The translations under genes were made by a program, and so were the position numbers. From Chlamydomonas sphaeroides (lineage: Eukaryota > Chlorophyta > Chlorophyceae > Chlamydomonadales > Chlamydomonadaceae): a DNA stretch of 24,173 nt. The notes beneath the pieces are model-generated. The model saw only the letters and a list, made by a program, of their open reading frames with translations. It had not been told where the DNA came from and ran no database searches. Shown piece by piece: positions 7,340 through 16,736 of this stretch. Every line of letters begins with the position of its first letter. Position 1 is the first letter of the stretch. The DNA lies in NCBI GenBank assembly GCA_001662425.1, contig BDDC01001303.1:3727-27899 (forward strand). The letters run 5' to 3'.

Positions 7340-10054
7340 CTACTTGTTTAAGAAGAGGTTGACTTTTCGCGCAAAGTCGATGTAGCCCTCGGCGTTGAGC
7401 TCCAGCGAGTTGACCTGCCGCCAGCAGGAGAAGCAGCGAGCGCACCGGCGCATGCCTCATGGATTAAGCAAACGTGGGCGCCGGGCAGTCCAGGGCGTGT
7501 GGAATGCCCAGGGGAAGACGAAGCCGAAGCCCAGCCAGGGCCACCAATCCACCGCCGCCACAGCAACCCACCAGCCGCATGATCTCTTCCTCCGGCACCT
7601 TGCCGCTGCAGTACTGCACCTGTGAAGCGCGGGACGGGCGGTGGGGGTGAGGGGCAGGAGGACGGCGGGATCGGGGTCGGAGCGGGCGGCGCGCGTGGGC
7701 GGAGGAGCAGCCACGCAGTTGGAGCAGAACTGTGCGCTGCCCCAGCTTCGTCCCGGGCGAGGCGCAGCCGGGCGGCCCCCCGCCGCTTTTCTTTACTAAC
7801 GATACGCGTGCGAATGGCGCACTCGGCGCACACATGCGGCCTCTCTCACGCACATGGTGCACACAGCGCGCATACGTAGACGCATGATACGCATGATGCA
7901 TGTGCGGCAACAACCCGGTGCACCACACGCGGCCACCCCCACCAGCGAGCGCTCCAGCGCCTCGGGTGAGATGCACCCGCCCGGCGCGTCGCGGTCCTGG
8001 AACAGCCGGAAGGCGCGCAGCACGTCGGCCTTCTTGTACGGCAGGTCCTGCGGCTTGGCCATGACCTGTACGGCAGTGTACGGAGTGGTACGGCGGGGGC
8101 TCGTTGGGGGGCACCGGTGCACCTGGCCGCCGCCTTCTCCCGTGGGCGCTGCTCAGAACGGCAGCACGGCCGACGGCAGCGAGCAAGGGCCTGGCCATGC
8201 AGCTGCACGCTGGGGGTATGCAGCTCGGCTGCACCTCTAGCCACGCCACGCCGCTAGCAGCGCAAGTCCTTTCGTAGTTCCTTCGTAGTTCCAACGTACT
8301 ACCCCGGTTCATTCTGTGGTTCGTGTATGCTGCAACACGGCCTGAGCTGCTGGCCTGCCGCCCAGCTCCAGGGACTCGTTGACCTTCAAGCTAACGTAGC
8401 TCAGCCCATCATGCCAACAACTATGTGTACCTAACTTGACAGACATACCCATACAGTCCAGCAGATGATATGCTTATCCTAGTGAACCTATGAGCTGCCG
8501 CCGCTCGCACCTGCAGGAACTCGTTGAAGTCGATCTGGCCGTCGCCCGTGGCGTCGATCTCTGCCACCATGGCCTCCAGCTCGTCGCCGCGTACCTTCAT
8601 GCCCAGCAGCTCCATCAGGCTCTTGACCTGGTGACCGCAGAAACATGACGTCGTCAGTCCATAGCTACACCACACAACGTCATGTGCACATCATATGGGC
8701 ATAGGTCCATGATGAGCTCCTCCATGCCCAGCTGCGCCATCAGGCAGTATGGGTGTATGACACATAAATCTAGGCCACATCAAGTGAGCCCCCACACATT
8801 CCAGGCGACCAAACGCAGGGCGGCAGCAGCAACGCCGCGCGGCGGCTGCAGCTGCCAGGGGCGCCGCTGTGGCCTGGCCCAGAACTGCGCGCGGCGCCCA
8901 GCTGCGGCCGAGCCTTTAGAGCCAGGGCCAGGGCCAGGGCCAGGGCCAGGGCCAGGGCCAGGGCCAGGGCCAGGGCCAGGGCCAGGGCCAGGGCGCGGGT
9001 CGAGCCCTGGTCGTGGCCCCGGCCCACAAGGCAGAGACGTCCGCCCCAGGGCGACCTGGGCGCGGCCGTGCCCCGGCGGTGGCCCCCGGCGGTGGCCCCC
9101 GGCGGTGGCCCCCAGCGGTGGCCCCCGGCGGTGGGCGCGAGCGGCGCGGCACCCGTGTGGGGCGGAGGGCGGAGGGCAGCGCCAGGTGCGGCCGCCTGCG
9201 CCGCGGCGGCGTGCGTTGCTGCCGGTGCTGATGCCGTGCCGCGGCCGTGGCCGTGGCCGTGCTCGCTCCGCCGCTTGCCGCGAGCTGGGCGCTGCAGTGC
9301 GGTGCGCCTTGGTGTGCCAGGGGGCTGCTAGGCCTTGGCCGTGGCCTTGGCCGTGGCCTTGGCCGTGGCCGCACTCCGTTGTCCGAGGGCCAGGGTCCTC
9401 CTACTAGGCCCGGGGCGTCAAGCGCTAGGCCCTTGGGGCCTAGCGCCCTGGCTAGGCCCAGCCGCGGCCGTGCCAGGGGTCAGCCTGGCGCAGCGGCCGT
9501 GCCCAAGCCTCAGGACGCAGAATCTTGGGGCCCTGAGGCGCTGGGCCACAGGGCTTGTGGGAGCTAGCTGGGCTGCAGCCCGGTCCCTGCGGCCGGTGCG
9601 CGGGCCCTGGGGCCACAGGCCCTGGGCCCTGGGGCCTGGGCAGCGCCTGAGCTGGGCCTGGGCAGTTGGGGCGTTGCGGTGACGCGGGTGTACCGTCCAT
9701 GTGAGGTGCAGCGGCTTGGGCCGAGGGGCCGCGTTGCTGTTGGCAGGGTCCCTCGGCCGCCCGGACCCGCGGGACCCTGGGTTGCGCCGTATGCTGGTTA
9801 ATGGTTGGCTGGGACAGCGGGCTGGCCGAGGGGCCGCCTGCTCTGCTGCCGCACCTCCTCTACGCTCAGCGTTCCGCCTTTGTCCTTGTCCATGAGGTCA
9901 AAGACCTGTGGGCAGATAGCGCGGGCCGGCAGGGCAGAAGCACGCGTGTGAAGGGCGGGGGCCGAGCACGCCGTCCTCGCGCAGCACCCAAACCCAGACA
10001 CCGTCCCCCGCCTGCCTCTCTGAGGTCGGCCACTTCTTGAGGCGTTAGCTCCAT
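7340..10054 (-). CDS. Centrin/calmodulin-family EF-hand protein, 150 aa, six exons
   Basis: Minus-strand exons 10054-10016, 9905-9855, 8627-8511, 8065-7943, 7619-7572 and 7414-7340 (stop TAG). They join in frame to 150 residues, the normal length for calmodulin. All five introns are phase 0. The N-terminus MELTPQEVADLRE matches the centrin/calmodulin start. EF1 (19-30, DKDKGGTLSVEE) and EF2 (55-66, DATGDGQIDFNE) have canonical ligands with Glu at position 12. EF3 (from residue 93, DRDAPGGCISPE) has its isoleucine shifted by one. EF4 (131-142) starts with Glu and ends in Arg instead of Glu. I infer that only the N-terminal pair binds calcium well. Intron 1 needs a GC donor (GAG|GCAGGC). Intron 2 is long (1227 bp) and repeat-filled. 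The role is likely a calcium sensor; a basal-body or axonemal site is suggested only by family and neighbours. Confidence 0.85.
8366..8398 (-). repeat. Copy of EF-hand exon 3 3' end in intron 3
   Basis: The end of EF-hand exon 3 (sense TCAACGAGTTCCTGCAG followed by the donor and GGCGGCAG) recurs in the following intron as TCAACGAGTCCCTGGAG then CTGGGCGGCAG. The boundary is shifted by 145 bp (8510 to 8365). The donor GT has become CT. The spacer at 8390-8490 is AT-rich compared with its surroundings. Confidence 0.7.
8710..8746 (-). repeat. Copy of EF-hand exon 3 5' part in intron 2
   Basis: Sense-strand CCTGATGGCGCAGCTGGGCA resembles exon 3 CCTGATGGAGCTGCTGGGCA. Translated in the same frame it reads LMAQLGMEELIMDL against LMELLGMKVRGDELEAM. 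The copy lies 125 bp upstream of the original. No good acceptor directly precedes it. Confidence 0.65.
8921..8996. repeat. (GCCAGG)n hexamer array in EF-hand intron 2
   Basis: About 12 near-perfect copies of a hexamer; the sense (minus) strand reads (CCCTGG)n. The plus strand has GGG runs separated by three bases, which fits a G-quadruplex pattern. Confidence 0.95.
9071..9137. repeat. 13-bp GC-rich tandem repeat in EF-hand intron 2
   Basis: About five copies of GGCGGTGGCCCCC with one variant unit. Confidence 0.9.
9331..9372. repeat. 12-bp tandem repeat (GGCCTTGGCCGT)n
   Basis: About 3.5 copies. A related (GGCCGT)n lies at 9241-9260, and 9380-9660 is full of GGCCCTGGGG and CTAGGCCC words, so most of this intron is low-complexity. 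Confidence 0.85.
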
Positions 10055-10645
10055 GAGGGGCGCCGGCGCTTCCTGCGCGAAGCAGCGGCATGCACGTTCG
10101 AAGGCATGCGCTGGGAACCTGCGTTGCTGCTCGTTGACGCACCCGTGGCGGCATGATAGCTAACGGTACGGAGGCGACAGAGAGTTGGTTTCGTGAAGAA
10201 CGTCACAGATAGGGTCGCAATTGGCGTGTGGTTGTTCGCTTGCAACGGAAGCTAGAACTCCAAAGTGCTGCATACAGTGGTCATAAACTTCAAGTCAGAA
10301 GCTTAGCAATGTAGTGTGTGTGTCAGCCGCAGCTGTTGTTCACTGGCAGCGAGTGCTGAACCCTGCAACATGCACCGGTACTCGCACAAAGCAAACGCGC
10401 ATGACCAGACGCTTAAGGCATCGGCTGCGCTACGCCGGAGGTGAGGCGCATGTCACGCACTCTCCCTTCCGACGAGTGCTTGCACGCCCCTGCCCATCAG
10501 CAGCTGTACATGACACATCAGTCACAGCAAATCACGCGGGCGCCTGCGAAACACACAGGTTTGGGTATGCATTCCGTCTATTTACCTTGCCACCATCGCG
10601 CCAACGCGTAGATGCCAGGACAGTGGCGAGGAGGGCGCGGGCGCG
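10055..10645. promoter_or_regulatory. Shared divergent upstream region of the EF-hand and DNAAF1-like genes
   Basis: About 590 bp between the EF-hand start at 10054 (minus) and the DNAAF1-like ATG at 10646 (plus). It is less GC-rich than the genes, and no supported exon lies in it. It could act as a bidirectional promoter for two putative ciliary genes. No specific transcription-factor site can be named from sequence alone. Confidence 0.5.
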
Positions 10646-13600
10646 ATGACGCTGGCCAAGCTGGTCGAGATCTGCCGCGAGTGCGGGCTGCCCGGCGCGC
10701 CGCTGGCGGTGACGCGACTGGAGCTAAACTGCCAGCTCTTCACCTCCATCGGCGAGTGCATCGCCGAGTACAGGTGGGGGCCTTGGCTTATCAGAGTCGC
10801 GATAGCTGCTCCTGCACAGCACAGCGTCCAAGCCAGCGTAGGGGGTGCACATGTAGGGCGCTGCGAGGCTGCAGGTGCCCGCCACCCCACCCTAGCTAGC
10901 GCCTCGCCGGGGGGCAGCGGTGGTCGCTGTGGCTGGACGGCTTGAGCGCGTGTCGCCACGTGCTCAACCACCCGCCTGCCTCCTACCCTTTCCCCTCGTC
11001 TCCCCCTGATCCCCCGCAACCTCCCCGCCCCCGCAACATACACAGGGACGTGCAGCAGCTGCACCTGGACCGCAACCGGCTGACCCACATCGAGAACTTG
11101 GCGCCGCTGCGCCAGCTGCGATGCCTCTACCTGCAGGCAAGACCCGCGGGCAGGCTCGGGCAACATGGCCCCATGCCGTGCCGTCGCTCAACCCCCGCGC
11201 CGTCTGCTGCGCCGGGGAGGCGCGCGGTCCGCGGCCGCATCCCGCGCCGCCCCTCTCTCCCCCTTGCCCACGCCCGCCTGCTGGCACCCCATCCGGGGCT
11301 GGTCCTTGGTGGGGCTGCTCCGTGGTGGGGCTGGTCCGTGCCGTGCCTCTCAACAGCCCCCTCCCTTCCCCTTCCACCTCCCTTTCCCCTCCCCTCCCCT
11401 CCCCTCCCCTCCTCTCCCCCCCGCCGCAGGGCAACGCGCTGCGCTGCATCCAGGGCCTGGAGGGCCTGACGCAGCTGCGGCTGCTCAACGTTAGCCACAA
11501 CGCCATCGCACGGCTGGGCGGACTGGACCGCCTGCCGCGGCTGGAGGCGCTGCTGGTGGGTGCGGCCCCGGGTGCTCGCCCGTGGGCTGCGTCCGGTCGT
11601 GGCTGCCCGGGCCGGCCACCGGGCGCGCGTGGGCTTCGTTGCTGGCGGCTGCCGGGTGGCACCGTGCATGCGCCGATGTGGGCCGTGGCCAAGGCGGGGG
11701 CTGCGGCCGTGCCCCGTGGGCTCTGGCTCTCCGTCCCAGGCACGCCACCCGCCCCGCTCCGATGATGCCTGCCTGGGCCGGCCACAGGCAACGCATGTGC
11801 CTCTCAGTGGGGCACGTTGCCGTCGGGCAGTGGCTGCGGCTGTCGCCGCGGGGCAAGGCCGTGGGCGCGTCTCCCGGCTCCGGCTCGGGGCCCGCGCACG
11901 CCGCTCGCTCCGTGCCGCTGCCCCCTGCTGCAGCCGCACCACCGCGCCCTGCCTCCTCTGCCGCCGCCTGGGCGGCCCGCCCGCCAGCTCGTCGCCCCAA
12001 CCCCCTGCCCCGCCCGCCCCCTGCCGCGCAGGCGTCTGACAACTTGTTGTCGGACGGCGCCAGCATCCGGCACCTGCTGGGCTGCAGCGCACTATGCGAG
12101 GTGGGGGCCAGGCTGGGGCCAGCGCTCGTATCTTGGTGGATGAGCTTGATAGCGTATATCGAGTACAATCGTAGACGTATCGATAGGACCTAGCGGAACA
12201 TGGGACACGAGAGCTGCGCTGGGCTGCGGCGCGCTGTGCGGGGCGGGAGCCAGGGGCCCGTCAACTTGAGCAGCCCGCGTGTCTTGGTCGGTGCAGTCGA
12301 TTGGGTGTGTCCAATCGAGTTGCTGACGTGTCCATAGCATCAGAACGAGTTTCGCCAGCGCTGCAGCGCGCTGTGCGAGGGCGAGGGCGGAGCGTTGGAC
12401 GGACTGGGCCGGGCATGTGGACCCTGGGTGGGCCCCGAGCGTGCCGGCGATAATGCAACCCGTGGGGCCAACTTGTTTAGTGGTTTCTCCGGCGCTTGTC
12501 CGCTGCCCCCCTCCGCAGCTAGACCTGGGCAGCAACCAGCTGGCCGACGCCGACGCGGTGCTGCAGGTACGGCAGTGTACGGCGCATGCGGTACGGCGCA
12601 TTGCGTACACGGGGTGCCGTAACAGCGGCGCGGTGGTGGGGCTGACGAGCGGCGCGCTGACCGGCCTCCCTGCAGGTGCTGTCCGGCATGCCCCACCTCC
12701 GGACGCTCACCCTGAGCCACAACCCACTGGCCGCCACCGCCGCCGCCGCCACCGCCGCCGCCGCCGCTGCCGCCACCACCGGGCCCCACACTACCGCTGC
12801 CGCAGCTGGAGGCACCACAGCGGCCGAGGCCGCCACCACCGCGGCCGCTGCTGCTGCTTCTGCCGCCGCCACGGCCGCCGCCACGGCCGCCGCCGCCGCA
12901 GCTGCCACCGCCGCCGCCACCGCCGCCAAAGGCACCGCCGCGGCCGAGGCCGCCGCCGCCGCAGCAGCAGCAGCCGACACCGCCGCTGTCACTGCCACCG
13001 CAGCAGCCACTGCAGCCGCCACGGCAGCCACGACCGCCGCCGCCGCGGCCGCCACTGCTGTAGACAGCGCAGCAGCCGAGTTCGGGGGCGCCGACGGCGC
13101 GATGCATGGCCTGCCGCCGCCGTCGCAGCCGCCGCCGCTCGCATTTTACAGGTAGGTGCGCTCGGGGCTTGGGCCCGGGCCCTGGCCCTGGCCCTCGCCC
13201 TCGCCCTCGCCCTCGCCCTCGCCCTCGCCCTCGCCCTCGCCCTCGCCCTCGCCCTCGCNNNNNNNNNNNNNNNNNNNNNNNNNNNNNNNNNNNNNNNNNN
13301 NNNNNNNNNNNNNNNNNNNNNNNNNNNNNNNNNNNNNNNNNNNNNNNNNNNNNNNNNNNNNNNNNNNNNNNNNNNNNNNNNNNNNNNNNNNNNNNNNNNN
13401 NNNNNNNNNNNNNNNNNNNNNNNNNNNNNNNNNNNNNNNNNNNNNNNNNNNNNNNNNNNNNNNNNNNNNNNNNNNNNNNNNNNNNNNNNNNNNNNNNNNN
13501 NNNNNNNNNNNNNNNNNNNNNNNNNNNNNNNNNNNNNNNNNNNNNNNNNNNNNNNNNNNNNNNNNNNNNNNNNNNNNNNNNNNNNNNNNNNNNNNNNNNN

Positions 13601-15268
13601 NNNNNNNNNNNNNNNNNNNNNNNNNTCGCCCTCGCCCTGGCCGCGTGCCGGAGGAAGCTGCTGCCCCCTTGTAGCGTGCTCACGCGCTGATGATTGGCCT
13701 CTAAACCTATGGGCGCCATGGCAATGGTGCAAAGCCACCTGCCCCCGCTGCCCCCTGGCCCCCCGGCAGGCGGACCGTGGTGGCGCGCTGCCGGCAGCTG
13801 ACGGCGCTCGACCACCGCGCCATCCTGCCGCAAGAGCGGCGGTGAGCACCCCGGGGGCTGGAGGGCGGGCAGGGCTGCGGGGAGCACGAGCTGGGGGCGT
13901 CTGGGGGCTGCGGGCAGAGGGGCCGGGCGGGGGCGGCGGGGGCTGGAGGGCAGGCAGGGCTGCGGGTGCAGCAAGCCGGGCGGCTGAAGGGAGGGAGGGA
14001 GGGAGGGAGGGAGGGGCGACGCGGTGGGCAGGTGGAGCAGGCGGTGGAGCAAGCTTGAAGTCGAATGAAACGTATGCGGCGACCCGCTATGATACCGCTC
14101 GTGTGATGTGCCTTGCTGCGGGGCAGGTACGCGGAGGCGTGGTGGGAGCAGGAGCAGGCCGCGGGCGCCGCCGCCGCAGGAGCAGGCGTCCTCGGTGCGG
14201 CAGCGGCGGCGGCGGCGGCCGGACCTCTGGTCGCGGCGCCGCTGGCCGGGGCGCCCGCGGCGGCGGCGCTGGCTGGGGCTGGCATGGAGTGCTCACGGCT
14301 GCCGGAGGACGTGCTCTATCCGGTGGGTGGAGGGTATGTGTCGTGTGCACAGCGCAGGGCATCGTGGCGCAGCGCGTTGGGTGCGTTCGCCACATGGGGT
14401 GCCTCGTGCTCGGGCTGCAACCGCCGGCGTTGTGCCGTGCCGTGTCGTGTCGTGTCGTGTCGTGTCGTGTCGTGTCGTGTCGTGCCGTGTCTTCTGCATG
14501 TCATGGGGGCACAATGCCGCTAAAGCCGGTGTCCGCCTGGTGTGTGTTCCGCTCGCGTGTCATGTCGGCCGCAGGTGCTGACCCGCCTGGGCGAGCGGGG
14601 GCTGGTGATGGCGGCGCTGGCGTGCAGGGGCTGGGCGGCGGCGGCGGCGCCCGCGCTGGCGGCGCAGCGGCGGCGGCGGGCGCAGGTGGGGGGCGAGCGG
14701 GGGTCCTGGCGGCCGCGGAGCTGCAAGGGAGGAGCGTCAGAGGAGCGTCAGGGCGGAGGGTGTGCTGCCGCAAGGCGTGGAGCCTGCAGCCCGCCCGCCC
14801 ACAACTAACGCCGCCGCCGGCACGCCCGCCGTACACACAGGCGGTGCTGTGCGACGCGGCGGCTACCGTACCCCGGCTGGCTGCCGTACTGGCGGATGTA
14901 CGGCGCGACGAGCTGGACGAGCTGCTGGCGTCGCACGGGCCGTGAGTGCTGCGTTGTTGCTGTGCCGTGCCGCGGCCTGTGCTGTGCTGCGCTGTGGCCC
15001 ATGCTGTGCTGTGCTGCGCTGCGCTGTGATTGCAGGCCCGCTCGGCCGCTGGCGCAGCTTTTCCATGCGCTGCAGGTGCGGTGGGCGTGGTGGCGGGGGG
15101 CCGGGGGCCGCTGTGGGCTGTGGCGAATTCGCTGGCGTGCTTGCTTTCCCAAACGACGAAGTACTTGCTTTGTCTTGTCGCTGACGATGTGCTCTGGCGA
15201 TCGCTCCATGCGCCGCAGGTGCTGTGGAGGGCGCACCGCCGCAGGGAGCAGCTGGCAGCCGCGGAGCC

Positions 15269-15307
<39 letters not shown>

Positions 15308-16736
15308 GCCACGGGGCCAGGACGTTGCCGCGCCGCAGGAGTCGGGGCTCCCGGCGAGCGTGGCGTCAGGGCAACAGCTGGAGGCGGCCTCGGAGCTGGA
15401 TCGTGCGCGCGCTGACTCGGACGATGAGCTGGATCCGGGTCTGGATCCGGAGGAGGTGGACCTGGACAGCCAGTCGTGGCGGCTGGCGGCGTGGGAGGCG
15501 GCGGGCGAGCTGCTCCGGGTGAGGGGGGGTGCAGGGGAAGGGAGGGGCACAGGAAGGAGCAGCAGCGAGTGTAGGCTCTATCCATACCAGCATACAACGG
15601 CTGCCTGGGTACCGGGCTTGGCTGTATGCCCGCCACAACACACACAGCCCAGTGCAGCACGCGCGCCCCTGCACCCGCACCCGCCCGCCAGGCGCGCTCC
15701 TTCCCGCTGCCGGCGCTGCCGTTGGCGCTGCCGCTGGGCCCCCGCGGCCTGGCGGCGCTGCGCAGCCGCACCGGCAGCGCGGACGACCTCGAGTGGTACG
15801 TGCCGCCGCTGCTGGTGGCCGAGGTGGGCCGCCACAACGCCAGCGCGGGCAGGTGCGGTCGCTCGCTGCGGGCTGGTCGCGCTGGCCCCACGCCCGTGAT
15901 GCGGTGTGTCGAGCGGCGCGCACGTGCGGCCCGTGCAAAGCCCGTACAAGGTCCATACAATGACCGTACACGGGTCGTACGATGACCGTGCGTGCCAAAC
16001 AACGCCCTTGCCCACCGCCATCGACACACGCCCCATCCTTGCAAGAATAGCTGTGTGAGCCATCTCTCCCATGCTGCCATGCTGCCCCTCCCCCGCCCTG
16101 ACCAGGCTGGCCGAGTGGCTGCTGGGCGCGGAGGCGCACTGCCGCGCGGCCCATGAGGCGGACGCAGCGGCGGCCTGGGCCTGGCCGCAGCGCTTTGCGG
16201 CGCGGCTGGCGGCGGAGGCGGGGGCGGCGGCAGGGGCGGAGACGGAGGTGGGAGCGGTAGGGGCGGAGGTGGGAGCGGAGGAGCGGCGGGAGGCGGCGGA
16301 GGGCGGTGGTGAGTTGGAGGGGGTTGGGGGAAGGGCGAGAAGGGGTGGGAGGTGGGCGTCGGCTGCTGCTGCGGCGGCGGCGATGCAGGAGGCTGTGGCG
16401 GGCGTGCTGGAGGCAAGGAGGGAGGAGGCGCGCGCCCGGGCAGCGGCGGCGGAGCTGGCCGCGGAGCAGGCGGCGGCGGCGGCGGCAGCCGCGGCGGCGG
16501 CGGTGGCTGTGGCAGCGGCGGAGGCGGAGGCGGAGGCGCAGGGGCAGGGGCAGGCAGGGGAGGAGGAGGGTGAGGAGGGGCATGAGGTGTGGGGGGATGA
16601 GTCGGACGGGGGCGAGGAGGCGGAGTTGGGGGCAGAGGCGGCGAGCGGGGGGGAGGAGGCGGTCGAGGAGGAGGCGGTCGAGGAGGAGGAGGAGGCGACC
16701 GAGGAGGATGGAGGCGTGGCACCCCCAGCGCTGTAG
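10646..16736 (+). CDS. DNAAF1: DNAAF1/LRRC50 (ODA7)-like dynein assembly factor, 849 aa, 14 exons
   Basis: Exons 10646-10773, 11046-11136, 11430-11555, 12032-12100, 12519-12566, 12676-13151, 13770-13841, 14127-14322, 14575-14685, 14841-14941, 15036-15075, 15219-15518, 15692-15852 and 16106-16736 join in one frame (2550 nt). Residues 1-172 hold SDS22-type LRRs: LHLDRNRLTHIENLAPL, LLNVSHNAIARLGGLDRL, LDLGSNQLADADAVL and LTLSHNPL. The LRR cap FYRRTVVARCRQLTALD, then AILPQERRYAEAWWEQE (313-347), matches the DNAAF1 NYRRTV...YLDDRPVF...AEAW pattern. DNAAF1 acts in cytoplasmic preassembly of axonemal dyneins. Odd points: about 130 Ala-rich residues (173-304) between the last LRR and the cap, 12 Gln codons at 15270-15305, an Ala/Glu-rich tail, and a GC donor at intron 2. 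The long region after residue 350 is not recognised. The frame is open upstream of 10646, so an earlier start is possible. A diverged paralogue is an alternative to true DNAAF1. Confidence 0.75.
11340..11425. repeat. Polypyrimidine (CCCCT)n tract at the end of DNAAF1 intron 2
   Basis: A C/T tract with several CCCCT units directly before the CAG acceptor at 11427-11429. It may support splicing of this intron, which has a non-canonical GC donor. Confidence 0.8.
12101..12395 (+). repeat. Two degenerate copies of DNAAF1 exon 4 3' end plus donor
   Basis: The exon 4 end GGGCTGCAGCGCACTATGCGAG and its following GTGGGGGCCAGG are echoed at about 12214-12255 (boundary 12242, TGCGGG|GCGGGAGCCAGG) and about 12358-12390 (boundary 12379, TGCGAG|GGCGAGGG). 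Periods are 142 and 137 bp. Both copies have lost the GT. The spacers at 12128-12195 and 12280-12350 are AT-rich. They share words (TCTTGG, TCGAGT) and the first has the inverted words TATCGA/TCGATA. Confidence 0.8.
13188..13640. repeat. (CCCTCG)n hexamer array with assembly gap in DNAAF1 intron 6
   Basis: CCCTGG units at both outer edges enclose CCCTCG units that run into and out of the N gap (13259-13625). Because the same hexamer is found on both sides, the gap is probably all repeat, and its true length is unknown. The complementary strand has regularly spaced GGG runs. Confidence 0.95.
13259..13625. other. Assembly gap (367 N)
   Basis: Run of N inside an intronic hexamer array. It does not interrupt a supported exon. 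Confidence 1.
13988..14015. repeat. (GGGA)n repeat in DNAAF1 intron 7
   Basis: About six to seven units of GGGA on the sense strand, a G-quadruplex-capable sequence in the transcript. Confidence 0.9.
14434..14491. repeat. (CGTGT)n pentamer repeat in DNAAF1 intron 8
   Basis: About ten CGTGT/CGTGC pentamers after the donor at 14323. Similar GTGCC pentamers occur at 20358-20392 in the multicopper oxidase gene. Confidence 0.95.
15270..15305 (+). repeat. Coding CAG repeat (12 Gln) in DNAAF1 exon 12
   Basis: Twelve uninterrupted CAG codons, residues about 504-515 of the predicted protein. Confidence 0.9.

Noticed and set aside
8921..9372. CRISPR-like regular repeats
   Set aside because: Units are 6-13 bp with no spacers; these are ordinary microsatellites/minisatellites in a eukaryotic intron.
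9701..9895. Plus-strand peptides in EF-hand intron 2
   Set aside because: Low-complexity, antisense to the EF-hand gene, no supporting splice sites.
12340..14945. Long open frames crossing the N gap on both strands
   Set aside because: They run through Ns and hexamer repeats, conflict with the splice sites that rebuild the LRR protein, and encode only homopolymers.
15994..16018. Copy of DNAAF1 exon 13 end in intron 13
   Set aside because: Only a loose match (GCCACAACGCC against GCCAAACAACGCC), too short to separate from chance.
14863..16722. 619-codon Pro-rich minus-strand open frame
   Set aside because: It is antisense to the DNAAF1-like exons 10-14; its proline-rich sequence is the shadow of Ala/Gly/Glu codons in very GC-rich DNA and has no domain.
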